From Oscillospiraceae bacterium (GTDB lineage: Bacteria > Bacillota > Clostridia > Oscillospirales > Acutalibacteraceae), in assembly GCA_910574995.1 (NCBI GenBank), contig CAJTCS010000010.1, positions 1 through 64,000 on the forward strand: DNA of 64,000 nt, given 5' to 3'. Shown piece by piece: positions 24,895 through 34,162 of the stretch. Every line of letters begins with the position of its first letter. Position 1 is the first letter of the stretch. The notes under the pieces are model-generated. The model made no database searches and had not been told where the DNA came from. It saw only the letters and a list, made by a program, of their open reading frames with translations. The translations under genes were made by a program, and so were the position numbers.

Positions 24895-25305
24895 TCACAC
24901 CACCGTTTGCTTTGCCAGCAGGAACTGTCCCACTCCCCGGACAGAAAAATCTCCATTCAGGCAGACAACCTCAACCTTGTGCTTTTCCAGCCAGCCAACA
25001 TATTCGAGCGTGTTCCAGATGTCGCGCCCCAGCCTTGAGGCGTTCAGGACAAGCAGGATGTCCATTTTGCCCTGGAGTGCCGCATTGGTGATCTCAGCCA
25101 GTCCGGGGCGGGTCATTGTTGTGCCGGCCTCATGCCTGGATGTGCAGCCCACAATATCATAGTGGTTTTTCTCTGCAAAGGCCGTAAGTTCTTCCTGCTG
25201 TATCTTTAACGCAAAGGCGTTCGGCTCCGCTGTCCGGCAGTATATCCACGCCCTGGGCGCTCTTGCGACCCGCATATAGATCGCAGCCCTTCTCGTTTTA
25301 TCCAT
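24895..25305 (-). CDS. small resolvase-like protein lacking the catalytic serine
   Basis: 136 residues from ATG 25305 (GGAGGAAG 6 bases upstream), overlapping the previous gene by 8 bases. The resolvase fold is clear: WIYCRTAEPNAFALKIQQEEL, an HEAGTTMTRPGLAEI segment and LLVLNASRLGRDIWNTLE. Where active enzymes have YCRVS, this has YCRTAE, so the nucleophile appears to be absent. It ends near the length of a bare catalytic domain, without a DNA-binding part. It may be a regulatory partner of the large recombinases or simply decayed. Confidence 0.7.
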   Translation of the reverse strand: MDKTRRAAIYMRVARAPRAWIYCRTAEPNAFALKIQQEELTAFAEKNHYDIVGCTSRHEAGTTMTRPGLAEITNAALQGKMDILLVLNASRLGRDIWNTLEYVGWLEKHKVEVVCLNGDFSVRGVGQFLLAKQTVV

Positions 25306-26301
25306 TGTCTACTTCCTCCTCTTTTGTGCCAAAGTGACCGCCAAACACATCCCGGAACTTCCAGTCGATCTCGATCTCTGTGGGAGAGGACACCAAAATC
25401 TCCTTGATAAATGTCCCCGCCAGTTCTGCCGTCAATTCCGTTGCCTCGGCAAAGGAATTGAACACATCATCCTTCTGCTCCTTGTCCTGAAAAGCCTGCC
25501 GCTCCAGTTCAGATAAAAGCTGTTCCTGTGCCTCCTGTTCAACTTTGGCGGCGGCGAGTTTGCTGTCAATCTCCTCCCGCTGTTTCAGATAGGCGTCCTT
25601 TGTCAGTGTTCCGCCACTGAAATTCTCATAGACCCTAAACTTCTCCTGCTTGTACCGTTCCTGCTGTTGCTCCAGCCTTTGAAGCTCCGAAAGACAGGCG
25701 GCGATACGCTCCTTGCGGGTCATCATCAGGGAGGACTTCTGCTTTCTCTGCTCCTGGCACATCGCCAGCATCTGCATGATTGCCCGGAACACAATGCCCT
25801 CGATCTCTTTCTCAGTGAACAGTTTCCCTTTTGGGCAATCGCTGGCCTCGTCCGTCCTGCTTTTGGTGCATCGGTAGTAATAATATCCAGCACTGCTGTG
25901 GACTCGGCTCAATGTCCTATGGCAGTTGCCGCACTTGAGAAGCCCTTTCAGCGGGTACTCCTGCGGCGTTCCGCCGGCCCGCCTGGGTCTCTGCCGGATG
26001 ATCTCCTGCGCCCGGTCAAAGTCCGCCCTGCTGATGATGGCGTCATGCGCCCCCTCATAGATGATCCAGTCAGCTTTATCCTGCGGGACCGTCCGCTTTT
26101 CGTGGAGGCTGGCCTTGTACCGCTTGCGCCCCACCAATGCCCCGGTGTACTCATACTGGTGCAGGATGTTCAGCACCGATGCCGCCGTCCAGCCGTTCTT
26201 TTCGGAGGCTTTGCGGAACCGTCCGCTCCCCGGATTTTTTTGGCGGAAGTAGGCGCCGGGAGTAAGGACACCCTCGCTGTTCAGCCTGCGGGCAATTCTC
26301 T
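25298..26301 (-). pseudogene. large serine recombinase, 5' truncated
   Basis: Homology runs from IARRLNSEGVLTPGAYFRQ through GRFRKASEKNGWTAASVLNIL to the end, so it extends about 125 bases upstream of the first ATG at 26176. Upstream of IARRL the frame meets a TAG at the junction with SLH-protein sequence. Retained parts are the recombinase DNA-binding domain, the zinc ribbon (LLKCGNCHRTLS with a later C...C), the coiled coil and the C-terminal conserved segment. The catalytic domain is missing. Confidence 0.82.
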
Positions 26302-27979
26302 AACGGTTACTGCGGAGAGCGATACCCATATGGGTGAAATTACGCTCCCCATCACCATTGCCAAGCGTCAGCTTGCCTGGGACGTTTCAGGACTTACCGC
26401 CTCTAAACCTCAAACCAGCCAGGGGGAGGCGGCGGTTTACGGAGAACTCAACCTTTCTGGTGTGATAAACGGCGAAGTAACGCTGAATGTTACCGATTCA
26501 CTGACTACATATGGACTGGCAGGGACAAAAGCACCCGGAAATTACGATGTTGCTATACATGGCACTTGGAACTTTGACCCGGCAAGCCCTCAAAACTATG
26601 AGCTGCCGGATGAAAAGGAGCTTCCCATGGTGAGCGCCAGGGTTACCGCTATTCAGAATTTGGGGACCCCACCGGAATCGACCCAGGATAAGCAGTTCAA
26701 GCTGGAGATGGAAACTGGGATTTCCACCGTCCCAGCTGGATTGCAGGGCAATGATGACCTGAATACCCCCACTAAGCTGGAAACAGCCATGAAACTTGAG
26801 GTCAAAAAAGCAAACACTGCCATTGCTGAAGAAAACACCGTTGTGTACGACGTGTCGCTGCTTGTCAGCACGGATGGCGGTGCTAACTGGACTACAGCTA
26901 TAGCGGACAATTTCCCTGTGAACGGACTCACCGTTACGCTCCCTTTTCCAGATGGGACGGGCCAAAACACCCATGACTTTGTGGTGACCCATATGTTTAC
27001 CACCAGCGACTTTGGGAAAACTCCCGGCGCAACGGAGAAACCAGCCGTTACTAAGACAGCTAAGGGGATTCAATTCAAGGTCACCGGCCTATCTCCTATC
27101 GCGGTGGGCTGGGTAAAGAAAAACAGCGGCTCGGGCGGTGGCGGCTGGTACCCATCTGTCAGCTATTACGATGTAAAGGTCGAGAAAGCGGAGCACGGCA
27201 CCGTTACTGCCAGTCCGACAAGCGCAAGTTCGGGTAGTACCGTGACCCTGACCGTGAAGCCCGACGAGGGCTATAAGCTGGACAAGATAGCCGTCACCGA
27301 CAGCCAGGGCAAGGCCGTGGAACTCACCGAAAAGGACGACAAGTATACCTTCAAGATGCCCGCCCGGAACGTAACAGTACAGGCCGGGTTTGTCCTTGAG
27401 CAGACGGCGACGCCCAGCCCCTCACCGAAGCCCTGGGAAAACCCTTTCCCGGATGTGAAGGACAGCGAGTGGTACATCAAGGCCGTTGAATTTGTGTGTA
27501 CGAACGGCCTGATGAGCGGTTATGCCAACGGCAGGTTCGGCCCGAACGACACCCTCACCCGGGCGCAGTTCGCCCAAATCATCTACAACAAGGGGGGCAG
27601 GCCTCAGGCGGAGGGCGGCAAGTTCAGCGACGTGACCACCGGCTGGTACGCGGACGCTGTGAACTGGGCGGCGGCAGAGGGCATCGTCGCCGGGATAGGC
27701 GGCGGTAAGTTCGCCCCCGACCGGCCTATCACCCGGCAGGACCTAGCGGTCATGCTCTGGCGTTATGCCGGAAGGTCCGAGCCGGGGAAGAATGAACTGG
27801 ATTTCAATGACTCCGATAGGGTCAGCGGATACGCCTGGAAAGCTTTATGCTGGGCCAGTGAGAACGGCATTGTCAGCGGCAGGGGGAACGGCGTGCTAGA
27901 CCCGAAAGGGAACGCGACCCGGGCTGAGGCGGCGCAGATGGTGATGAAGTATTTAGGAGAGAGGATAGACCAAGAGTAA
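26298..27979 (+). pseudogene. SLH-domain surface protein, 5' truncated
   Basis: About 560 codons remain. The reading frame continues upstream to 25667, but that part is only the antisense of the recombinase. Real homology starts near NSLTVTAESDTHMGEITLP at the junction. Domains in order are beta-sandwich repeats, a Gly-rich stretch, an InlB B-repeat-like domain (AEHGTVTASPTSASSGSTV), a TPSPSPKP linker and three S-layer homology domains (NPFPDVKDSEWYIKAVEF; KFSDVTTGWYADAVNWAA; ALCWASENGIVSGRGNG). The protein would bind secondary cell-wall polymer, but the signal peptide and front are lost. Confidence 0.85.
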
Positions 27980-28055
27980 GAAGATAAAGATGTCCATGAA
28001 ATCCATGTTGAATTTATCACACTAACTACGTAAAGACAAGGAAGAATGCCTGGAG

Positions 28056-28119
28056 ACAGAAAGTCCCGCTTGGATGAATGCTGTGCACTTCATTAATCCA
28101 GGCGGGACTTTCTGTTTTT
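28056..28119 (+). terminator. terminator after SLH gene
   Basis: A 14-bp perfect outer stem (28056-28069 with 28102-28115) with further inner pairing (tgga/tcca), followed by TTTTT. The rest of 28120-28349 shows no gene, promoter or further clear structure. Confidence 0.85.
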
Positions 28120-28349
28120 CTTACCCTATTCGGTCTTTTTTTACTTCTCCCCTAAGAATATCACGCTTTATTGGGCAGGTTTTTTCGTTTATTTGTAAGG
28201 CCCCGTGGTGCAGGGCCCGGCCCCAGGCTGGGGATGTGCGCAAGCGCGGCCGGTGCGTCCAGTTTTGGGGCAAGGGACGTCCTAGGGAGAGCGGCTTGTG
28301 CTGGGCTGCACTTTGCCCACGTACGCCCCACAGCCTCCAGCCGCCTCCC

Positions 28350-29504
28350 TTACGCCCCAAAAATCCCTTTCGCTTTCTCCATATGCTCCACGATCTTCAC
28401 CCCAAAGGGGCAGCGGCCCTCGCAGGCCCCACAGGCGATACAGTCCCCGGCCTTGTGCTCCAGGGCGGCGTAATGTTCCCGCAAGGTCTCGGGAACCGTA
28501 CCCTGGGCCTCGCACAAATCGGCAAATTTATTCACCGTGGCAATGTCGATGCCCGCTGTGCACGGGGCGCAATGGCCGCAGTACATGCATTTGTCGGTGA
28601 AGGGGTGGGCTGGGCAGCTGCTTAGCAGCTGTGCGTAGTCCTTTTCTTCGTCAGGCGCTTCGCAGTAAGCCGCCGCCTGCATCAGCTCCTCTTGATTGTG
28701 CGCCCCTGCCAATACGGTTGCCACGCCGGGGCGGGTCAGGCAGTAATGCAGGCACTGGAGCACCGTCATGGCCGCCCCAAAGGGGGACTCGTCCGCTTTC
28801 AGCAGCGCCCCGCCGCCATAGGGCTTCATAACCGTTAAGGCCACGCCCTGGCTCTCGCATAAGCTGTAAAGCGCCTGGCGCTCTGGGTCGGTGGAGGACA
28901 GCACGTCTGGGCCTTGATAGGTTTCGGCTTTAAAAAGGGTATTTATGTCTTCGTTGGGCGGCAGGATGTCATAAGCCGGGTTGACGCTGAACATGACCAC
29001 GTCAACCAGCCCGGATTTCACCGCCTGGATGGCTATCCGGGGATTGTGGGTGCTCATGCCGATATGCCGGATTTTACCGGCCGCCTTTTGCTCTTTGGCA
29101 AATTCGATCACCGGGCCGCCAAATACTTTGTCAAAATCTTTCTGCTCGTCCACATAGTGGATCATGCCCACGTCTATGTATCCTGTGTTTAGGCGGGACA
29201 TAAGGTCTGCAAAAGCGGCCTTCACCTCGCCCATGTCCCGGGTGCGCTTATATTGGCTGTCGATCCAGGCCGAGCACAGGTGCGCCTGCAAAATGAACTT
29301 TTCCCTTTGCCCCTCCATGGCCTTGCCAAAAGAGCTGCGGATGTAGGGCTCGGGGTTATAGAGGTCAAAGTAGTTGACCCCGGCCTCCAGCGCGGCGCGG
29401 ATAAGGTTTTGGGCAAAAACGTCGTCTTGGTTGACGAATGCCTCGCTGCCTAGGCCCACCTCGCTGACCTTCAGCCCCGTGCGGCCCAGTGTCCGGTAAT
29501 GCAT
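28350..29504 (-). CDS. aldo/keto reductase with C-terminal 4Fe-4S domain
   Basis: 384 residues from ATG 29504 (GGAGGAGAGG upstream). The N-terminal TIM-barrel reductase shows RTLGRTGLKVSEVGLGS and IRHIGMSTHNP. The usual catalytic Tyr of DxxxxYG is replaced in the FDLYNPEPYIRSSFG segment. The C-terminus has ferredoxin-like cysteines: CMYCGHCAPC and then CIACGACEGRCPFG. This architecture is common in anaerobic Clostridia; substrate and electron donor are unknown. It is transcribed alone. Confidence 0.88.
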   Translation of the reverse strand: MHYRTLGRTGLKVSEVGLGSEAFVNQDDVFAQNLIRAALEAGVNYFDLYNPEPYIRSSFGKAMEGQREKFILQAHLCSAWIDSQYKRTRDMGEVKAAFADLMSRLNTGYIDVGMIHYVDEQKDFDKVFGGPVIEFAKEQKAAGKIRHIGMSTHNPRIAIQAVKSGLVDVVMFSVNPAYDILPPNEDINTLFKAETYQGPDVLSSTDPERQALYSLCESQGVALTVMKPYGGGALLKADESPFGAAMTVLQCLHYCLTRPGVATVLAGAHNQEELMQAAAYCEAPDEEKDYAQLLSSCPAHPFTDKCMYCGHCAPCTAGIDIATVNKFADLCEAQGTVPETLREHYAALEHKAGDCIACGACEGRCPFGVKIVEHMEKAKGIFGA

Positions 29505-29636
29505 AGATACCTCTCCTCCCATAAAATATTGGACTAAGCATACCGCAAATCAGGCAGAAATGCAAGGGAGAATCCCCCCTGGCTGTGTGAATTCTCACTT
29601 GCTGCCCGGCGCGTGCTTCCTGGATGGAAAAACGGG

Positions 29637-29665
29637 TTGACTTCCTGGCGGTTTTGCGGTATTAT
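29637..29665 (+). promoter_or_regulatory. promoter of tRNA-Pro
   Basis: TTGACT (29637-29642), 17-base spacer, TATTAT (29660-29665), 43 bases before the tRNA. Confidence 0.75.
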
Positions 29666-29707
29666 ATAAAAGGGGTTTGCCTCATCATGTACGTGTAAGC
29701 AACCTGC

Positions 29708-29783
29708 CGAGGTGTTGCGCAGCTGGTAGCGCGCCTGCTTTGGGAGCAGGAGGCCGCAGGTTCGAGTCCTGTCACCTCGACCA
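29708..29783 (+). tRNA. tRNA-Pro (anticodon TGG)
   Basis: 76 bases fold as a cloverleaf with acceptor CGAGGTG/CACCTCG, anticodon stem CTGCT/AGCAG with loop TTTGGGA, T-loop GTTCGAGTC and an encoded CCA end. The D-arm is GCGCAGCTGGTAGCGC. The type III restriction genes begin 117 bases downstream. Confidence 0.95.
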
Positions 29784-29819
29784 TGCGGAGTGTCCTTATG
29801 GGATGCTCCGCATAATTTT
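29783..29819 (+). terminator. terminator after tRNA-Pro
   Basis: An 8-bp stem atgcggag/ctccgcat followed by AATTTTTT. Confidence 0.8.
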
Positions 29820-29899
29820 TTATGCCCTAGATAGGGATTTGCGGTACGATGAAAAGCGCCCATGCCCAGCTATAACGCAAGAAAGAGGAGGGGGTCGCA

Positions 29900-31753
29900 A
29901 TGCCTAACCTATCGCAGCTGAAACGGCAGAGGATGCTGGGGTTTTTGGACAAAATCCGCGGGGAGCATACAGACGATGAATCCCGGATTGCCATCCATGA
30001 AATTGAAACCGAGCTGACAAACAGGAAATATGGGCTTATTTGGGAAGAGCACGAGGAACGGGTAGAGTCTGAAATGCGGGAAGCGGTCCCGGTGTTCACC
30101 GAAGTGGCTGATAAAGAAATTATAAGCGATGCGAGCCTGCCCTATAACTTTTTGCTGGAGGGCGACAACCTGCATAGCTTGAAGCTTCTGCAAAAAACCC
30201 ATATGGGCAGGGTTGACCTTATCTATATAGACCCGCCCTATAACACGGAAAGCAAAGATTTCCAATATGACGACCTATACGTGGAATCGTCCGATAGCTT
30301 CAGGCATTCCAAATGGATTTCTTTTATGCACGAAAGGCTGGCGGCTGCCAGGGGCCTGTTGTCGGAGGACGGCTGTATCCTCATTTCTATCAATGAAAAC
30401 GAATTGTTTGTCCTCAAGCTGTTATGCGATGAAATCTTTGGGGAAGAGCATTATCTGACCACTTTCTCCATCAGGGTCCGGCACGAGGACCGGATCCTCA
30501 AGGGGGACAAGGACTTCCATGAGGTAACGGAATTCTTATTGATGTACAGGAAATCGTTTGCTTTTAAACCCAAAAAGCGGGCCGCAGGCAACACGTCTAT
30601 GGATGACTATCAATATAAGGTCATAGAGAAAACCTCCGCGCCCCAGTTGGTTGAGATGGGCGGCAAACAGGTTGCGGTGTTTAAGCCGGGCGAGTATGAG
30701 GTTGTGAAAACGGGCCCTTGCAGGGACGGGCTGAAAGCCGTGAATATCCGGGGCTCGATCAAAGAGGGCAATAGCAGCGGCAGGTTTTTTATGAAGTACC
30801 TTGAGGGCAGGATGGAGTCGGAGCGGGGCTACTTATACAAGGTCTTTGATATGGGCGCCGATGGTTTGGGGTACCGGTATTTCTCCATCCCGCGGGGCGG
30901 CCGGGTAAACGGCGACTATTACCAAGGCATACCGGCTGTAAGCCCAGAGGTAAAAGAAATCCCCTATGCCAATTACCTGGACTTTGAGGCTGATTTCAAT
31001 TCGGTGGGGTACGAGGGGGGCGTTGTTTTCCGCAACGGCAAAAAACCGCTGTCCTTCCTGGAGTTCTGTTTTGAAATTGCAAACCTTAAAGAAAAGAAGG
31101 AAGGCATTGTCCTGGATTTCTTCGCGGGCAGCGGCACAACCGGGCACGCTTTATTAAAGCTAAACGAAGACGGCGGCAGGCGGACCGCAATCCTTTGCAG
31201 CAACAACGAGGTAGGCCCGAAGAAGGAAGACGCGTTTAAGAAGATGCACCATGTAGACGGCGGGCAATTCATGGCAATGAAGCAAAACCATGACCAGGCG
31301 TGGCTGTCATACTGCGAAGAAAACGGCATATGCAGTTCTGTGGCATACCCGCGGATGTGCAATGCGATTAAAGGGTACCTCAAGAGGAAGATATATATGG
31401 AGGGCCTCCCCGCCAACCTTAAATACTATAAAACCGGTTTTATCCCCAAAACCTCTGACGACCCGGCGTACAGCGTTGCCCAAGAGCTTTTGAAGCACAC
31501 GGCGGAAATGGTCCAGCTTGCCCACGGGGTGAAGCTGGACGGGGCGCGCTATATCCTGGTCATGTCAGACGAAGAGGCCGACCGCGTTTTTGCCGGCCCA
31601 GACAAGCTGGGCAGTTGTAAAGCCCTGTACATATCGGCTTCAGTCCTCTTGACAGGGGAACAGCAGAAAACGCTTTCCCAAAGGGATATCGACGTGCATG
31701 TGGTCCCCGACTGTTACTTTGAGGCGGAGCTTTTGGAGGTGGGCGAAAGATGA
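29900..31753 (+). CDS. type III restriction-modification system, Mod methyltransferase
   Basis: 617 residues. The catalytic motif IV is DPPY (LIYIDPPYNTES, about residue 111) and the SAM-binding motif I is DFFAGSGTTGHAL (about 406-418). This order, IV before I, is that of the beta-class N6-adenine/N4-cytosine methylases used as type III Mod subunits. The middle (about 190-380) would carry target recognition. It overlaps the next gene by four bases (ATGA). The pair looks less GC-rich than its neighbours, suggesting transfer. The recognition sequence cannot be predicted. Confidence 0.9.
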   Translation: MPNLSQLKRQRMLGFLDKIRGEHTDDESRIAIHEIETELTNRKYGLIWEEHEERVESEMREAVPVFTEVADKEIISDASLPYNFLLEGDNLHSLKLLQKTHMGRVDLIYIDPPYNTESKDFQYDDLYVESSDSFRHSKWISFMHERLAAARGLLSEDGCILISINENELFVLKLLCDEIFGEEHYLTTFSIRVRHEDRILKGDKDFHEVTEFLLMYRKSFAFKPKKRAAGNTSMDDYQYKVIEKTSAPQLVEMGGKQVAVFKPGEYEVVKTGPCRDGLKAVNIRGSIKEGNSSGRFFMKYLEGRMESERGYLYKVFDMGADGLGYRYFSIPRGGRVNGDYYQGIPAVSPEVKEIPYANYLDFEADFNSVGYEGGVVFRNGKKPLSFLEFCFEIANLKEKKEGIVLDFFAGSGTTGHALLKLNEDGGRRTAILCSNNEVGPKKEDAFKKMHHVDGGQFMAMKQNHDQAWLSYCEENGICSSVAYPRMCNAIKGYLKRKIYMEGLPANLKYYKTGFIPKTSDDPAYSVAQELLKHTAEMVQLAHGVKLDGARYILVMSDEEADRVFAGPDKLGSCKALYISASVLLTGEQQKTLSQRDIDVHVVPDCYFEAELLEVGER

Positions 31754-33972
31754 TAAACCTGCCAAAAGGATTGTTTGCCTTTCAAGAGGAGTGCTCCCTG
31801 TATCTGCTTGACACCGTATCCAACCGGAGCAGTAAGCAGACCGTTACGGTAAAAGCGCCCACCGGCGCGGGCAAGACCGTTATCCTTCTAGATTTTATCG
31901 ACAAGTATCTGAATACGGTAAATGCCAACACGGCCTTTGTCTGGCTGTGCCCCGGCAAGGGCGATTTGGAAGAGCAAAGCCGCCGGAAGATGCAGCGGCT
32001 TTTACCCAACCGGGCCGCAAAAAAACTTTACGACGCTTTGCTTTCTGGTTTTGAGGCGGGCAGCGCCACCTTTGTAAATTGGGAGCTTGTCACCAAAAAA
32101 GGCAATAAGGCAATCAGCGAAAGTGAAAAGAAAAACCTATACGACCGCATTGCACAGGGGCACAGGAAAAATATCCAATATATCGTCATAATCGACGAAG
32201 AGCATTCCCACGACACCAAAAAGGCCAACGACGTCATCCAGGCTTTCGCTGCAAAAAATATTATCCGCGTTTCCGCCACGGCAAAGAGGAACCCTTTGTA
32301 CGAATATTATGAAGTGGACGAGCTGGACGTAATCCAATCCGGCTTGATTACAAAGGCCCTTTATATTAACGAGGCGGTGGAGTATACCGGCGATTTTGAC
32401 AACGAACACCGGTACCTGATCGGCCTTGCCGACAAAAAACGCCAAGCGGTTGCGGCGGCTTACCGGGACCAGCCAGGGAAAGCAAGGGATATCCGGCCCC
32501 TTTGCATCATCCAGTTCCCGAATTCCTCCGACAGGCTTGTACAGGACACGGAAGCCTACCTTGCCCAATTGGGGTATACCTATGACAACAAAATGGTTGC
32601 CAAGTGGATGAGCGGAAGCGGCGGGAAGATCAATACCAGCCATATTGCCGACCCCTGCGCAAGCCCCGTGTTTCTTCTGATGAAGCAGGCGGTTGCCACA
32701 GGATGGGACTGCCCAAGGGCCAAGATACTGGTAAAGCTTCGAGAACGCATGGCGGAAGACTTTGAGATACAGACCATCGGCAGGCTGCGGCGCATGCCCG
32801 AAGCCGTCCACTATGATAGGGATATCCTTGATTTTTGTTACCTTTATACTTTTGACGAAAAGTATAAAGAAAGCGTTAAGGAATCCATAGGCGCGGCTTT
32901 TGAAACCAAGCGTTTGTTTTTAAAGGACAAATGCAAAGCGTTCTCCCTGGAAAAGCAGCTGCGGAACAAGGACGTGGACGGCCTGGGGGAAAGGGAGACC
33001 TTTTACGCTGTGCGGCAATATTTTGCGCAGGCGTATGGTTTAACCGGCGATAAGAAGGGGAACCGGTTCCGCCTTGAGGGTGCGGGGTACAGCTTTGATA
33101 CAAAAATCAAGGGTTTGCAGCTGGAGGGCAAGTTCATCAAGACAGAGTCGCTTGCGGCTGCTGGCAGCGCCCAGTTCAAGACGACGGCGCGCACAGTCAG
33201 CACCCATGCAAACGGGATGGATCTTTTGCATGCCGTCGATTCCATCAAATCTGCCATTGGGATGACGTCGCAGAAGGCAAAGGTAGTTTTGGAAAGGCTG
33301 TTTCGGGAAAAAGTACCCAGCCCCGCAAAGCTGCTTTCCCTGGATACCGCCCAGTATTATGCGTTTGTAATCAACAATGCGCGTCAGCTGAAGGAGGATT
33401 TCCAGGGCGCCACCGCGCAGCTTGCGCGGCAGGTTGCTTTTACCGAGCCCAAAACGGCAATCTTTACCATCCCCGAGCAGGAGTTTTACCGTTTTGACCC
33501 GGCCGAGGCCGATGTGGAAGAGATGCAGTCCAACGCCTACCAAGGGTATTCTTCCGCGATGGTGGTAGAAGGCACGCGCTCTAAATGCGAACGCCTGTTT
33601 GAAAATTACTGCGAGGAACGGGGGGACGTGGAGTGGGTCTATAAGAACGGGGATACAGGGCAGCAGTATTTCTCCATCGCCTATTGGGACGGTTTAGGGA
33701 AGCAATGGCTTTTTTATCCAGACTACATTGTGAAGAAGAAAAGTGGGGAAGTATGGATCATCGAGACCAAAGGCGGCGAAAGCGGAAACAAAAGCAAAAA
33801 CGTGGATATACAAACCGGGAACAAATTTGCGGCCTTTAAGGCGTACGCGGCGAAAAAGGGCCTGCATTGGGGGTTTGTCCGTGATAAAAATGAAAAGCTT
33901 AAAATCAACAATACGGTTTATTCCGACAGCTTGGGTACAGACGCATGGAGGCCGCTTCGGGAAATTTTTTAA
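31750..33972 (+). CDS. type III restriction-modification system, Res helicase-endonuclease
   Basis: 740 residues. Superfamily 2 helicase motifs are present: Walker A VKAPTGAGKT (about 34-43), the DEEH box in VIIDEEHSHD (about 147-156), motif III VSATAKRNP and motif VI QTIGRLRRMP (about 341). Near the C-terminus, YPDYIVKKKSGEVWIIETKGG (about 655-676) is split here as YPDYI...ETKGG and fits the PD-x(n)-ExK nuclease site. It is somewhat short for Res (often 850-1000 residues) but has all key motifs. With Mod it should cut DNA carrying inversely oriented unmethylated sites. Confidence 0.88.
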   Translation: MINLPKGLFAFQEECSLYLLDTVSNRSSKQTVTVKAPTGAGKTVILLDFIDKYLNTVNANTAFVWLCPGKGDLEEQSRRKMQRLLPNRAAKKLYDALLSGFEAGSATFVNWELVTKKGNKAISESEKKNLYDRIAQGHRKNIQYIVIIDEEHSHDTKKANDVIQAFAAKNIIRVSATAKRNPLYEYYEVDELDVIQSGLITKALYINEAVEYTGDFDNEHRYLIGLADKKRQAVAAAYRDQPGKARDIRPLCIIQFPNSSDRLVQDTEAYLAQLGYTYDNKMVAKWMSGSGGKINTSHIADPCASPVFLLMKQAVATGWDCPRAKILVKLRERMAEDFEIQTIGRLRRMPEAVHYDRDILDFCYLYTFDEKYKESVKESIGAAFETKRLFLKDKCKAFSLEKQLRNKDVDGLGERETFYAVRQYFAQAYGLTGDKKGNRFRLEGAGYSFDTKIKGLQLEGKFIKTESLAAAGSAQFKTTARTVSTHANGMDLLHAVDSIKSAIGMTSQKAKVVLERLFREKVPSPAKLLSLDTAQYYAFVINNARQLKEDFQGATAQLARQVAFTEPKTAIFTIPEQEFYRFDPAEADVEEMQSNAYQGYSSAMVVEGTRSKCERLFENYCEERGDVEWVYKNGDTGQQYFSIAYWDGLGKQWLFYPDYIVKKKSGEVWIIETKGGESGNKSKNVDIQTGNKFAAFKAYAAKKGLHWGFVRDKNEKLKINNTVYSDSLGTDAWRPLREIF

Positions 33973-34098
33973 GTGCGGGGAAAAGGGGAGGGCAGCCGCG
34001 TTTGTAGGCGGAAGATAGGGGAAGCGCGGGGCTTTTGACGGTTTCCCTTAGTTAAAAAACGGGCGCGGCTCCCAGCCAAAGGCCCGCCCATATAGCAA

Positions 34099-34139
34099 AA
34101 GGCAGGGCCGCTGTGTTGCCACCACAGCGGCCCTGCCTT
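34099..34139. terminator. strong hairpin terminator between res and mcp
   Basis: A 17-bp perfect stem (34099-34115 with 34123-34139) and 7-base loop lies between the convergent res and chemoreceptor genes. Both sides carry AA/TT ends, so it probably works in both directions. The remaining 33973-34098 shows nothing else. Confidence 0.8.
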
Positions 34140-34162
34140 GTTATAGAAAGCTGGTTTTAGGC

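Larger units (their letters stand above)
23281..26301 (-). mobile_element. decayed three-recombinase cluster
   Basis: Three minus-strand serine-recombinase genes lie head to tail: a 5'-cut large one (25298-26301), a small one (24895-25305) and a second 5'-cut large one (23387-24805). Both large genes have lost the catalytic N-terminal domain. The right edge (about 26298) abuts an SLH protein in mid-gene, and the left edge lies somewhere after the spoVAC tail. No direct repeats marking its ends were found by eye. Confidence 0.65.

Noticed and set aside
25667-26297. The first 210 codons of the open frame leading into the SLH protein.
   Set aside because: They are the exact antisense of the truncated recombinase, so they are not part of the surface protein.
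28074-28625. A 183-codon plus-strand open frame after the SLH gene.
   Set aside because: Overlaps a terminator and the antisense of the ferredoxin domain of the aldo/keto reductase.
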